DNA from: Actinomycetes bacterium
GTDB taxonomy: Bacteria; Actinomycetota; Actinomycetes; Propionibacteriales; Propionibacteriaceae
Assembly: GCA_023443125.1 (NCBI GenBank)
Contig: JAEZVO010000062.1
Coordinates: forward strand, 1-5,443
Direction of reading: 5' to 3'
DNA length: 5,443 nt
The notes below the pieces were generated by a model. That model was not told the origin of the DNA. It did no database searches and saw nothing but the letters and a program-made list of their open reading frames with translations. Position numbers and translations under genes: made by a program. Shown here piece by piece: positions 1 to 5,443 of the stretch; the first letter of the stretch is position 1; each line of letters starts with the position of its first letter.

Positions 1-843
1 GAAGAGGAACACGATAATCACCGGCACCATCGACACCACAGACATGGCAAGCAGGTAGTTAAACGGCACTGTCAGCTGGCTGTTGAACTGCGCCAGCGCG
101 ACGGGCAGCGTGTACAGGTTGCTGTCTTGGGCGATGATCTTCGGCCAGAGGAAGTCATTCCAGCGCCACATGATCGAGAAGATGGTGACGACGGCGATCG
201 GCGGCCCGCACAGCGGCACCACGACCCTCAGGAACGTGTTGAATTCGCCCGAGCCGTCAACCCGTGCAGCCTCGATCAGCTCGTCGGGAATGCTCAGCAT
301 GTATTGGCGAATGAGGAACACACCCGTCGGTGTGGCGGCAGGTGGGATGATCATGCCCCACAGGCTGTTGACCAGACCGAGGCTCGCAGCCATCTGGTAC
401 ACGGGGATGAAGATCACCTGGAGCGGCACCATGATCGTGGCGAGCACGACGAGGAACAGCAGGTTGCGGCCACGGAAGTTGTACTTCGCAAGGCCATACG
501 CGCACATGACGTTGATGACCACCGTCAGAATCGTGGCGGTCAGCGTCACGAAGACGGAGTTGGCGATGTAGGTACCGAAGTCGAACTGCGCGAGCGCGTT
601 GGTGTAGTTGTCGAAGTTCCAACTCGACGGGAACAGTTTCGGTGGGCGCGCAGCCAGCTCCGAAGGTGTCTTGAAGCTGGAGATGAACGTCCAAGCCAGC
701 GGGATGAGGACGACCAGCGACATCAGCGTGAGCAGCACGGTGCGCAGGATTTTCCACGCCGGGCTGTGCTGGATTTTGCGGCCGCTAGGTTCGGAGATCG
801 ACGTCCAGGTGGATGGGGCTTTGGTCTCAGCGGAAGCAGACAT
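1..843 (-). CDS. CUT1-family sugar ABC transporter permease, MalG-type (3' end cut by window edge)
   Basis: This is the second inner-membrane subunit of a binding-protein-dependent sugar importer. Reading down from ATG at 843, 281 codons run open to the window edge. Hydrophobic segments lie at about residues 34-56, 92-118, 127-152, 156-178, 209-229 and 262-281, matching the six-helix plan of MalG-type permeases. The cytoplasmic EAA loop, which docks on the ATPase, is clear at residues 191-210 (EAARVDGSGEFNTFLRVVVP). The N-terminal tail (about 30 residues, Ser/Thr/Lys-rich) is cytoplasmic. Family members usually run about 275-310 residues, so only a short C-terminal tail should be missing. The start lies 1 bp after the stop of the upstream permease, and a Shine-Dalgarno AGGAAGGA (862-855) lies inside that gene, so translation is probably coupled. 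The family is secure; the sugar is unknown. Confidence 0.93.
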   Translation of the reverse strand, partial: MSASAETKAPSTWTSISEPSGRKIQHSPAWKILRTVLLTLMSLVVLIPLAWTFISSFKTPSELAARPPKLFPSSWNFDNYTNALAQFDFGTYIANSVFVTLTATILTVVINVMCAYGLAKYNFRGRNLLFLVVLATIMVPLQVIFIPVYQMAASLGLVNSLWGMIIPPAATPTGVFLIRQYMLSIPDELIEAARVDGSGEFNTFLRVVVPLCGPPIAVVTIFSIMWRWNDFLWPKIIAQDSNLYTLPVALAQFNSQLTVPFNYLLAMSVVSMVPVIIVFLF

Positions 844-844
844 A

Positions 845-1768
845 TCAGGCGGCGTCCTTCCTGCGTCCATTGAGGTAGTTCACGACGGTCACCAAGAAGA
901 CCGCGACGAACAACACCACAGCGCCGGCGGATGCCATGCCGTAGCTCGCTGGAGTACTGAATGCTTTATCGAAGATGTATTGGACCATGAGCGTCGTCGA
1001 CCCGACGGGGCCACCACCGGTGAGTGTCCAGATGAAGTCGAACGACTGGAAGCCCGAGATGGTGGACAAGATGAGCACGACGAACGTCGTCGGCCTGAGC
1101 AGCGGCCAGGTGATCTGGAAGAACGTCTGAAGGCCGGTTGCTCCGTCCACCCTGGCAGCCTCGTAGACGTTGCCGTCGATTCCCTGCAGCCCCGACAGCA
1201 TGATGAGCGTGTAAAAGCCGGTGTGGAACCACAGTCCGACGAAGATGATCACGCCCATCGCGAGTCTGCCATTGACGAGCCATCCGACCGCGGGGATGTC
1301 GAAGGCCCCGAGCGCAACGTTGACCAATCCGTTGCTGCCGTCGAAGATCCAGCCCCAGAGCAGGCCGATCACCACGGCGGACAGCAGGCTCGGCAAGAAC
1401 GCAACTGCCCGGAAGAAGCCTCTGCCTTTGAACGAATCGTTAAGCATGATCGCGCCGATCGTGGCGAGCACGATTGTGAGCGCGACGAATGCCACGGTGT
1501 AGATGAGTGTGTTGAGCGCCACTTGGGCGAACTCTTCGTTGCTGACGATCCGCTCGAAGTTCTTTGTTCCGACCCACGTGAACTTGCGCCCGTTCTTGGA
1601 GTCGTAGAGCGCCATGTTGAATAGGTTGAACGTGGGAATGATCGTGAAGAGGCCGAACACGACCATGTTCGGGAGGATGAAGAGGTACGGGGCGACGGCC
1701 TTCGACGTCAGCTTGTGCCGACGTCGAGGACGCCGCCCCGGCGCCTCCGCATTGCTGCTAGGAGACAT
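845..1768 (-). CDS. CUT1-family sugar ABC transporter permease, MalF-type
   Basis: This is the first inner-membrane permease subunit of the importer, 307 residues. A basic cytoplasmic N-terminus (RRPRRRHK, residues 12-19) is followed by hydrophobic segments at about 27-52, 84-108, 117-140, 170-192, 224-245 and 276-297. The EAA loop is at residues 203-222 (EAARVDGATGLQTFFQITWP), followed by the LLRPTTFVVLILSTISGFQSFD-type region usual in this family. It lacks the long extra periplasmic loop of enterobacterial MalF, which is normal for Gram-positive relatives. The ATG at 1768 overlaps the end of the binding-protein gene by 11 bp in another frame. Only a weak GAGAG precedes it, so translation probably depends on coupling to the upstream gene. 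The UgpA/MalF/LacF-like assignment is secure; the substrate cannot be read from the sequence. Confidence 0.95.
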   Translation of the reverse strand: MSPSSNAEAPGRRPRRRHKLTSKAVAPYLFILPNMVVFGLFTIIPTFNLFNMALYDSKNGRKFTWVGTKNFERIVSNEEFAQVALNTLIYTVAFVALTIVLATIGAIMLNDSFKGRGFFRAVAFLPSLLSAVVIGLLWGWIFDGSNGLVNVALGAFDIPAVGWLVNGRLAMGVIIFVGLWFHTGFYTLIMLSGLQGIDGNVYEAARVDGATGLQTFFQITWPLLRPTTFVVLILSTISGFQSFDFIWTLTGGGPVGSTTLMVQYIFDKAFSTPASYGMASAGAVVLFVAVFLVTVVNYLNGRRKDAA

Positions 1769-3050
1769 TCTCGATGCTCTCGTCGGTGCCCTTGATGATG
1801 GCCTTCGCCGTGTCTTCAGGGCTGGCTTGGCCGTCGATCATCTTGGCCATCTCGTCGATGATCACCTTCGTTGTGTTCGGGAAGGCGGGCGAGAAGGCCG
1901 AGGAGAACGCGTCCTCGGGGGTTTCGGTGACGCCCTTCTGGAACACTTCCATGTCTTCCTGACGCTGAGCGTAGGTCACGTCGCCTTCGAGGAGGTCCTG
2001 ACGGGTAGGCATGAAGTTGGCCTTCTCAGCCATGTACTTCTGCTGGTCAGCTTCGCTCATGAACGCGATGAATTCCGCAGCCAGGTTGGGGTTCTTAGCT
2101 CCCTTGAAGGAGACGAGGAATTTGCCACCAGGGAAGCCGCCGCAACGCTCTTCGCAGGGGTTCGGCACGACGGCCCACTCGAATTCTGCATCCGACGAGA
2201 ACGCCGCAACCTGCCAGTTACCCGACAAGTACACGGGCACCTGCCCAGCGAGGAAGATCTCGTTGGCAGCCTTGTACTTGGAACCGGCCTGCAGGAACAG
2301 GTCCTTCGGCATCGTGCCGTCCTGGTGCCATTCGTTCAGCTTGCTGAGAGCCTTGGTGAGCTTGGCCTCGTCCCACCCGTTCTTGCCGTCCTTATCGATC
2401 GCCGAGGTGCCGAACTGTGAGAACACCGTCGAGAAACGGTTGCCGGAGACGTCGACTGCGACGGCATTCTCAGTGCCGGCAGCCTGTTGCACCTTCTTGG
2501 CTGCTTCCATCATCTCGTCCCAGGACTTCCACGGCTTGTCTGCGGTGGGAACTTCGACGCCGGCCTTCTTGAACAGGTCGACGTTCACGATGGGCCCGTT
2601 GAGCGTCAGATCGTTCGGAGCTGCGATGCGCGCATCGCCGTTCATAGCCGCCAGGTCCATGCCGGGGTTGAAGGTGCCGTCGAAGGCTTCCTTCTGGTAC
2701 TGGTTCAGGTCCAGCAGATCGTCGGTGAAGGATGCCAGTTTGTCGATTCGGGCGACGTCGGGGGCGTTGTCGCCCGCGATGCGCTGCTGGAGGGTCTGTT
2801 CCAAATCCGAGAATGGGACGATCTGGAGGTCGACCTTGGCTCCGGACTTCTCTTCAAACTTCTTGATGAGATCCCGGGTGGCCTGCTCGTCAGGACCGTC
2901 GGTGAAGTAGACGTAGGAGAGATTCTTGTCCTTGTCCTCCGTAGCTACTTCTTGATCGTCGGACTGGCCCGGTGTGCAACCGGCAAGCAGAGCGAGGCTT
3001 GCTGCAGCCGCAGCGATGCCTTTCAACATACCTTTGGTGTGGAGAGCCAC
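1758..3050 (-). CDS. Extracellular sugar-binding lipoprotein (family 1 solute-binding protein)
   Basis: This lipid-anchored receptor captures sugar outside the cell and delivers it to the two permeases encoded downstream. I chose the GTG at 3050, giving 430 residues. It follows GAAAGG (3063-3058) at 7-nt spacing and yields a compact lipoprotein signal peptide: an N-region with His/Lys, an Ala/Leu-rich core, and lipobox LLAGC with the lipidated Cys at residue 25. In-frame upstream starts (ATG 3068, ATG 3086, and 3146) would add an unusually long N-region. ATG 3086 does have a GAAGG close by and is the main alternative. The mature part shows family-1 binding-protein features: a first strand with YVYFTDGPDEQATRDLIKKFEEKSG, then NAPDVARID, then YLSGNWQVAAF. 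Two cysteines, 299 and 303 (PCEERCGGFPGG), may form a disulfide in a loop. Substrate unknown. Confidence 0.93.
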   Translation of the reverse strand: MALHTKGMLKGIAAAAASLALLAGCTPGQSDDQEVATEDKDKNLSYVYFTDGPDEQATRDLIKKFEEKSGAKVDLQIVPFSDLEQTLQQRIAGDNAPDVARIDKLASFTDDLLDLNQYQKEAFDGTFNPGMDLAAMNGDARIAAPNDLTLNGPIVNVDLFKKAGVEVPTADKPWKSWDEMMEAAKKVQQAAGTENAVAVDVSGNRFSTVFSQFGTSAIDKDGKNGWDEAKLTKALSKLNEWHQDGTMPKDLFLQAGSKYKAANEIFLAGQVPVYLSGNWQVAAFSSDAEFEWAVVPNPCEERCGGFPGGKFLVSFKGAKNPNLAAEFIAFMSEADQQKYMAEKANFMPTRQDLLEGDVTYAQRQEDMEVFQKGVTETPEDAFSSAFSPAFPNTTKVIIDEMAKMIDGQASPEDTAKAIIKGTDESIENVS

Positions 3051-3057
3051 GTTGCTA

Positions 3058-3063
3058 CCTTTC
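3058..3063 (-). promoter_or_regulatory. Shine-Dalgarno site that decides the GTG start of the binding protein
   Basis: GAAAGG on the minus strand sits 7 nt before GTG 3050. The resulting N-terminus is a normal-length lipoprotein signal peptide. None of the upstream in-frame ATGs combines a well-spaced site with a normal signal peptide. Confidence 0.6.
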
Positions 3064-3097
3064 GTCATTGAATTCGCACGGGACATGCGACCTTCGC

Positions 3098-3116
3098 GCT
3101 CCCCCGCATTGGGAGC
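3098..3116. promoter_or_regulatory. Inverted repeat GCTCCC-N7-GGGAGC, possible operator for the importer operon
   Basis: Perfect 6-bp arms (3098-3103 and 3111-3116) are separated by 7 bases, starting 48 bases upstream of the binding-protein GTG. Sugar importers of this class are often controlled by LacI- or GntR-type repressors that bind dyads near the promoter. It could instead form a hairpin in the 5' untranslated RNA. No regulator gene for it is in the window. It does not have the central CG layout of a canonical LacI-family site, so the call is tentative. Confidence 0.35.
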
Positions 3117-3180
3117 ACATAGTGCAGTTAAGTCGGACGTTATCACTTGTGCTCGGGGAACCTGCAGTCTTCAAGCAGGC

Positions 3181-3208
3181 ATCATGGTCTGAGTGCAACA
3201 AATGGCAA
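3181..3208 (-). promoter_or_regulatory. Weak candidate promoter for the sugar importer operon
   Basis: On the minus strand, TTGCCA (3208-3203, 5 of 6 matches to the -35 consensus) is followed after 16 bases by CATGAT (3186-3181, 4 of 6 matches to the -10 consensus). This would place the transcript start near 3174 and give a leader of roughly 120 bases. A better -35 hexamer, TTGACA, lies at 3222-3217 but has no acceptable -10 at 15-18 bases. Motif matching alone is weak evidence in GC-rich DNA. Confidence 0.25.
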
Positions 3209-3329
3209 CCTCTTGTTGTCAAGCTGTGACGTCGCCACGTTAGCCCTCGGCAGAGATGAAAGATGGCATGCGAACAACCATCCACACACCACTCACCACT
3301 ACGCGGTTCTGGCGCCCTCCGCCTATCCC

Positions 3330-3992
3330 TCAGCCAAGCAGCCGTGCATCGTGGACGATGATCGCTACTTGGGTGCGATTCGTGCACCCAAGCTTCGCAA
3401 GTACACGTATGATGGCTGCCTTCACGGTCGCCATCGACTGGTACAGCTTGGCCGCGATCTCGGCATTCGACAGACCACGTCCCACCTCAATGGCTACTTC
3501 GAGTTCCCGCTTCGACAAGGCCTCGAGCGCAGTGCGAACGTCGCGCTCACGCTGATCGCCGGGGTTTGACGTCGCTGCGGTAATCACCGCTCCCAACACC
3601 TGCGGGGACAGCGCTCGCTCTCCTGCCGCAACATGCTGCAGCAGCTCTACCATCTCCGGCGGCGGGGTGTCTTTTAGCAGGAACCCATGAGCCCCGGCGC
3701 GCAGTGCTTCCAGTACGAGGTCATCGGAGTTGAACGTGGTGAGCATGACGACCTTGGGCGGGCCAGGCAGCGCCAGCACGCGCCTGGTGGCTTCGATCCC
3801 GTCGAGGCCGGGCATGCGGATGTCCATGAGCACGGTGTCGGGCTGGTGCTCCTCAACCAGCGCCACGGCGCCGTTGCCGTCGGAGGCTTCCCCGACGATC
3901 TCGAACGGCGACGAACCGCCCCCGAGCATCATGCGTAGCCCAGCGCGCACCAGGGCGTCGTCGTCGACCACCGCCAGTTTCGTGTTCACCAT
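3330..3992 (-). CDS. LuxR/NarL-family two-component response regulator
   Basis: This cytoplasmic DNA-binding regulator is activated by phosphotransfer from the partner kinase encoded just upstream. From ATG 3992 it is 220 residues, the usual family length. The receiver domain (about residues 5-120) has the acidic cluster VVDDD (10-12), phosphoacceptor Asp57 in VLMDIRMP, the conserved Thr in LTTF (about 85) and Lys107 in LLKD. The C-terminal LuxR helix-turn-helix spans about 157-219 (LSKRELEVA...GLSNAEIAAKLYQSMATVKAAI). The common TVK-x-H motif here reads TVKAA, so the usual His is replaced. ATG 3992 has GAGGTG (4006-4001) at 8-nt spacing and overlaps the kinase stop by 7 bp, so translation should be coupled. 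GTG 3989, with a 4-bp overlap, is an alternative start. Probable targets include the divergent promoter region at 5064-5193. Confidence 0.94.
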   Translation of the reverse strand: MVNTKLAVVDDDALVRAGLRMMLGGGSSPFEIVGEASDGNGAVALVEEHQPDTVLMDIRMPGLDGIEATRRVLALPGPPKVVMLTTFNSDDLVLEALRAGAHGFLLKDTPPPEMVELLQHVAAGERALSPQVLGAVITAATSNPGDQRERDVRTALEALSKRELEVAIEVGRGLSNAEIAAKLYQSMATVKAAIIRVLAKLGCTNRTQVAIIVHDARLLG

Positions 3993-5063
3993 GGCATCCA
4001 CACCTCGACGACGAATTGTCCCGCACCGTCTGCACCAGCGTGGAAGCGTCCGCCGACGGTGCCGACGCGTTCGTCGAGACCAATCAGGCCGACGCGTGCC
4101 CCGTCGGCGCGAGATGCGGCCAGGCTGAGCGGGTTCACGACGCGGATGCTGACCCCCGCATCCGGACCTCCAGCCAGATCGACCGTGACCGATGTCCCGG
4201 GCGCGTGCTTCGCTGCGTTGGTGAGGGCCTCTTGCACGATCCGGTTATCCCTGTCGGCTGACCGTCGTGGATGGTTCCCCCTCCAAGCTGTTCGTGTAGG
4301 TGATGCTGCGTCCTGCGGCGCGCTGTGCGTCGACGAGCTCCCCGACGACAGCGAGCGAGGGCTGAGGCGGCAGCACGTCGTCGCCCTCTTTCTGACGTAG
4401 CTGGCCGAGGATCACCCGCAGTTCGCTGAGCGCCTGGTGGGAGCTCTCTTGGATGGTGTGTGCCGCCTGCTTGATCTCGTCGGGCGACAGATCGTCGCGG
4501 TAGGCCAGCGCGCCGGCGTGCATGGAAATGAGCGAAATTTTATGGGCGACGACGTCGTGCATCTCGCGCACGATGCGGTTGCGTTCTTCGGCCCGCGACT
4601 CACACTCCACCGGCAGTGCTTCCCGTTCGGCCATGTCGAGCCGTGCTTGCATGGCAGCTGCCTCGGCGCGACGCGAGCCAAGATAGGAGCCGATGGCCGC
4701 GAGCGCGACGCTGATGGCGTTGGCGGTGATGGCCGCTCTCGCCATCACCACGATCTGCAACACACCGACGAGCATCGTCGCCCACCAGCGGCGACGGGTA
4801 CACAAGCTGAGGTAGGCCCACGCTGCGAACGGGAGCACCCCGGGGACGACAAGGCACGCGAGCACGAGCCCGACGGCGACCAGCACCGGACGAGTGAGCC
4901 GAAACCGGATCACGTACAGCGCCACTCCCAGAGCGGCCACGTGCGCGGTGACAGCCAGCGGCATGCTCCAGCCCGTCGGAACGGTGAAGAACAACAAGGT
5001 GCACAGCGATGCGATCGTGTAGCGCCAGACCTTGCCCCATCTACCAGGCCTGTACTCATCCAT
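3986..5063 (-). pseudogene. Two-component sensor histidine kinase (HisKA_3/HATPase_c type), broken by a 1-bp frameshift
   Basis: This is the membrane sensor that would phosphorylate the adjacent regulator. From ATG 5063 the first frame runs 272 residues to a TAA at 4247-4245. It has four or five hydrophobic segments between residues 15 and 127, a helical linker, and a dimerisation/phosphoacceptor domain with His169 (RIVREMHDVVAHKISLI). The ATP-binding domain continues in another frame down to 3986: N-box QEALTNAAKHAPG, then GLIGLDERVGTVGGRFHAG. Between VSR and RIVQEALTN there are 10 bases where the family has three codons. Dropping one G of the GGG run (CCC at 4249-4251 on the plus strand) restores VSR-QDN-RIVQEALTN and one 358-residue protein of normal length. 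As given, the product would lack its catalytic domain. A sequencing error is as likely as a true mutation. The start codon context is odd: see the inverted repeat at 5068-5082. Confidence 0.88.
4249..4251 (-). other. Frameshift site in the sensor kinase (one extra G in GGG)
   Basis: On the minus strand the frame reads CGA CAG GGA TAA. Removal of one G gives CGA CAG GAT AAC CGG ATC GTG, which joins the two halves of the kinase without loss of any conserved residue. The exact inserted base cannot be placed within the run. Confidence 0.75.
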
Positions 5064-5067
5064 ACCC

Positions 5068-5082
5068 TCAGCCTACGGCTGA
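5068..5082 (-). promoter_or_regulatory. Perfect inverted repeat TCAGCC-GTA-GGCTGA just before the kinase start
   Basis: Six-bp arms flank a 3-base loop, ending 4 bases before ATG 5063. As RNA it would be a compact hairpin lying between the purine-rich GGGAGGG (5092-5086) and the start codon. As DNA it could be an operator half-site pair. It shares the CAGCC/GGCTG arms with the palindrome at 5169-5178. Confidence 0.5.
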
Positions 5083-5085
5083 AAG

Positions 5086-5092
5086 CCCTCCC
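5086..5092 (-). promoter_or_regulatory. Shine-Dalgarno-like GGGAGGG at unusual distance from the kinase start
   Basis: The best ribosome-binding match upstream of ATG 5063 is 22 bases away, normally too far. The 15-base inverted repeat between them, if folded, would leave 7 unpaired bases (3+4), an ideal spacing. A second purine run, GAGGG (5069-5065), lies only 1 base before the ATG, which is too close to work well. Confidence 0.4.
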
Positions 5093-5168
5093 AACAGCAG
5101 CATCTTTGGGCTACCGACGAGGCATCCTTCGGACCGAGAAGTGCAGCCCTTCGCCGCTGGTCACGACC

Positions 5169-5178
5169 CAGCCGGCTG
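5169..5178. promoter_or_regulatory. Perfect 10-bp palindrome CAGCCGGCTG upstream of the ABC ATPase gene
   Basis: The palindrome ends 15 bases before ATG 5194. Its arms are identical to the inner arms of the repeat at 5068-5082, but without the 3-base spacer. It may be an operator for the neighbouring regulator. A 10-bp GC-rich palindrome can also occur by chance in such DNA. Confidence 0.35.
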
Positions 5179-5193
5179 CGGTGTGCTGGATTC

Positions 5194-5443
5194 ATGATCG
5201 AGTTCAAGCACCTCTCCAAACGCTACGGCGACGTCACCGCCGTCGACGACATCTCTTTCGCCGTGCAACCTGGCACGGTCTGCGGATTCCTCGGCCCCAA
5301 CGGTGCCGGCAAGTCGACCTCGATGCGTTGCCTCGTCGGTCTCGCTGCTCCCACCAAAGGTCAGGCGCTGGTGCTCGGGCAGCCCTACCGGGAGCTGGTG
5401 AACCCTGCCGCGCAGGTGGGCATCATGCTCGATGCATCGGCGC
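5194..5443 (+). CDS. ABC exporter ATP-binding protein, DrrA/CcmA-like (3' end beyond window)
   Basis: This is the nucleotide-binding subunit of an ABC transporter, most likely an exporter of the multidrug/antibiotic-resistance type. Only the first 83 codons are present. ATG 5194 begins MIEFKHLSKRYGDVTAVDDISF, the standard opening of this ATPase family. The Walker A motif GPNGAGKS is at residues 34-41, followed by TSMRCLVGLAAPTKGQALVLG. The segment around VGIMLDASA (75-83) resembles actinobacterial exporter ATPases that usually precede an ABC-2 type membrane protein. The Q-loop glutamine position, signature motif and Walker B lie partly or wholly outside the window. The ribosome-binding site is weak (GGA at 5188-5190). 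It is divergent from the two-component genes, and such systems often control a neighbouring exporter. The export substrate is unknown. Confidence 0.92.
   Translation, partial: MIEFKHLSKRYGDVTAVDDISFAVQPGTVCGFLGPNGAGKSTSMRCLVGLAAPTKGQALVLGQPYRELVNPAAQVGIMLDASA

Larger units (their letters stand above)
3051..3329. other. Intergenic region upstream of the sugar importer operon
   Basis: This stretch of 279 bases has no convincing gene; the small open frames across it lack coding support. On the minus strand it must hold the 3' end of the response-regulator transcript and the 5' control region of the binding-protein gene. I see no strong intrinsic terminator: the only hairpin just after the regulator stop (3311-3323, GGCG-N5-CGCC) has 4-bp arms and no T-run. 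The transcripts may therefore read through. It contains a 19-bp inverted repeat (3098-3116), a longer dyad (3113-3154), a small CCTGC-N9-GCAGG dyad (3161-3179), and a 7-bp tandem duplication CACCACT (3287-3300) of no evident meaning. Confidence 0.7.
5064..5193. other. Divergent intergenic region between the sensor kinase and the ABC ATPase genes
   Basis: These 130 bases must hold the outward promoters of the two-component system (minus) and the ABC ATPase gene (plus). I find no convincing -35/-10 pair for either. It contains two palindromes with the same CAGCC/GGCTG half-site (5068-5082 and 5169-5178), one near each gene start. This is the expected place for autoregulation and target control by the adjacent response regulator. 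Confidence 0.6.

Noticed and set aside
608..1624. Long plus-strand open frame opposite the MalF-type permease
   Set aside because: It is antisense to a gene with clear family motifs and encodes a low-complexity Asp/Glu/His/Arg-rich sequence typical of the shadow frame of GC-rich genes. The same holds for the open frame at 127-873.
1614..2910. Plus-strand open frames opposite the binding-protein gene
   Set aside because: They are antisense to a secure lipoprotein gene, resemble no family I recognise, and show no ribosome-binding site worth noting.
3217..3222. TTGACA on the minus strand as the -35 of the importer promoter
   Set aside because: It is a perfect -35 hexamer, but no acceptable -10 lies 15-18 bases downstream. 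The offset pair at 3208/3186 fits slightly better.
3311..3323. Hairpin GGCG-N5-CGCC just after the regulator stop as a terminator
   Set aside because: The stem has only 4 bp and no T-run follows on the minus strand.
3986..4237. The ATP-binding fragment as an independent gene starting at GTG 4237
   Set aside because: The GTG encodes the conserved Val of RIVQEALTN in the middle of the domain, and no ribosome-binding site precedes it. It is the detached half of the kinase.
4235..4260. Programmed +1 frameshift in the kinase
   Set aside because: A +1 shift would be needed at CAG GGA TAA. Neither the CAG nor the GGA tRNA would re-pair well after slipping, and no stimulatory Shine-Dalgarno sequence or release-factor-type context stands out. 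A mutation or base-call error is simpler.
5084..5112. AGCCC...GGGCT dyad in the divergent region
   Set aside because: The arms are only 5 bp across a 19-base spacer, which is easily expected by chance in GC-rich DNA.
5009..5197. Small plus-strand open frame crossing the divergent region
   Set aside because: It begins antisense to the kinase N-terminus, has a random-looking composition, and ends inside the start of the ATPase gene in another frame. It is more likely chance.

Overview
The window looks like chromosomal DNA of an actinomycete (Actinomycetota). The sequence is GC-rich. A CUT1-type sugar importer sits beside a LuxR/NarL two-component system that lies divergent to a drug-export-type ABC ATPase, and this arrangement is common in that phylum. 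I cannot name the genus. No RNA gene, insertion sequence, CRISPR array or phage gene is visible.

Positions 1-3050, minus strand: a compact carbohydrate ABC importer operon. Transcription order is solute-binding lipoprotein (1758-3050), first permease (845-1768), second permease (843 down to the window edge, where its last codons are lost). The genes are tightly coupled: an 11-bp overlap, then a 1-bp gap. No ATPase gene for this importer is visible; many actinobacterial CUT1 importers borrow a shared MsiK-type ATPase encoded elsewhere.

Positions 3051-3329: an intergenic region with several inverted repeats and a weak candidate promoter for the importer operon.

Positions 3330-5063, minus strand: a two-component system. 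The sensor kinase (3986-5063) comes first, then its response regulator (3330-3992). As given, the kinase reading frame is broken by one extra base in a three-base run (4249-4251). The break lies between the phosphoacceptor-histidine domain and the ATP-binding domain. It is either a real mutation or a sequencing error.

Positions 5064-5193: the divergent intergenic region. It holds two palindromes with the same half-site (CAGCC/GGCTG). One of them could also fold in the kinase mRNA between a strong Shine-Dalgarno sequence and the start codon.

Positions 5194-5443, plus strand: the first 83 codons of an ABC-type ATPase, probably of a multidrug/antibiotic-type exporter. By analogy with similar loci, the two-component system most likely controls this exporter. 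A link between the two-component system and the sugar importer is not supported by anything seen here. Most of the window is ordinary; the kinase frameshift and the structured divergent region are the points worth a second look.
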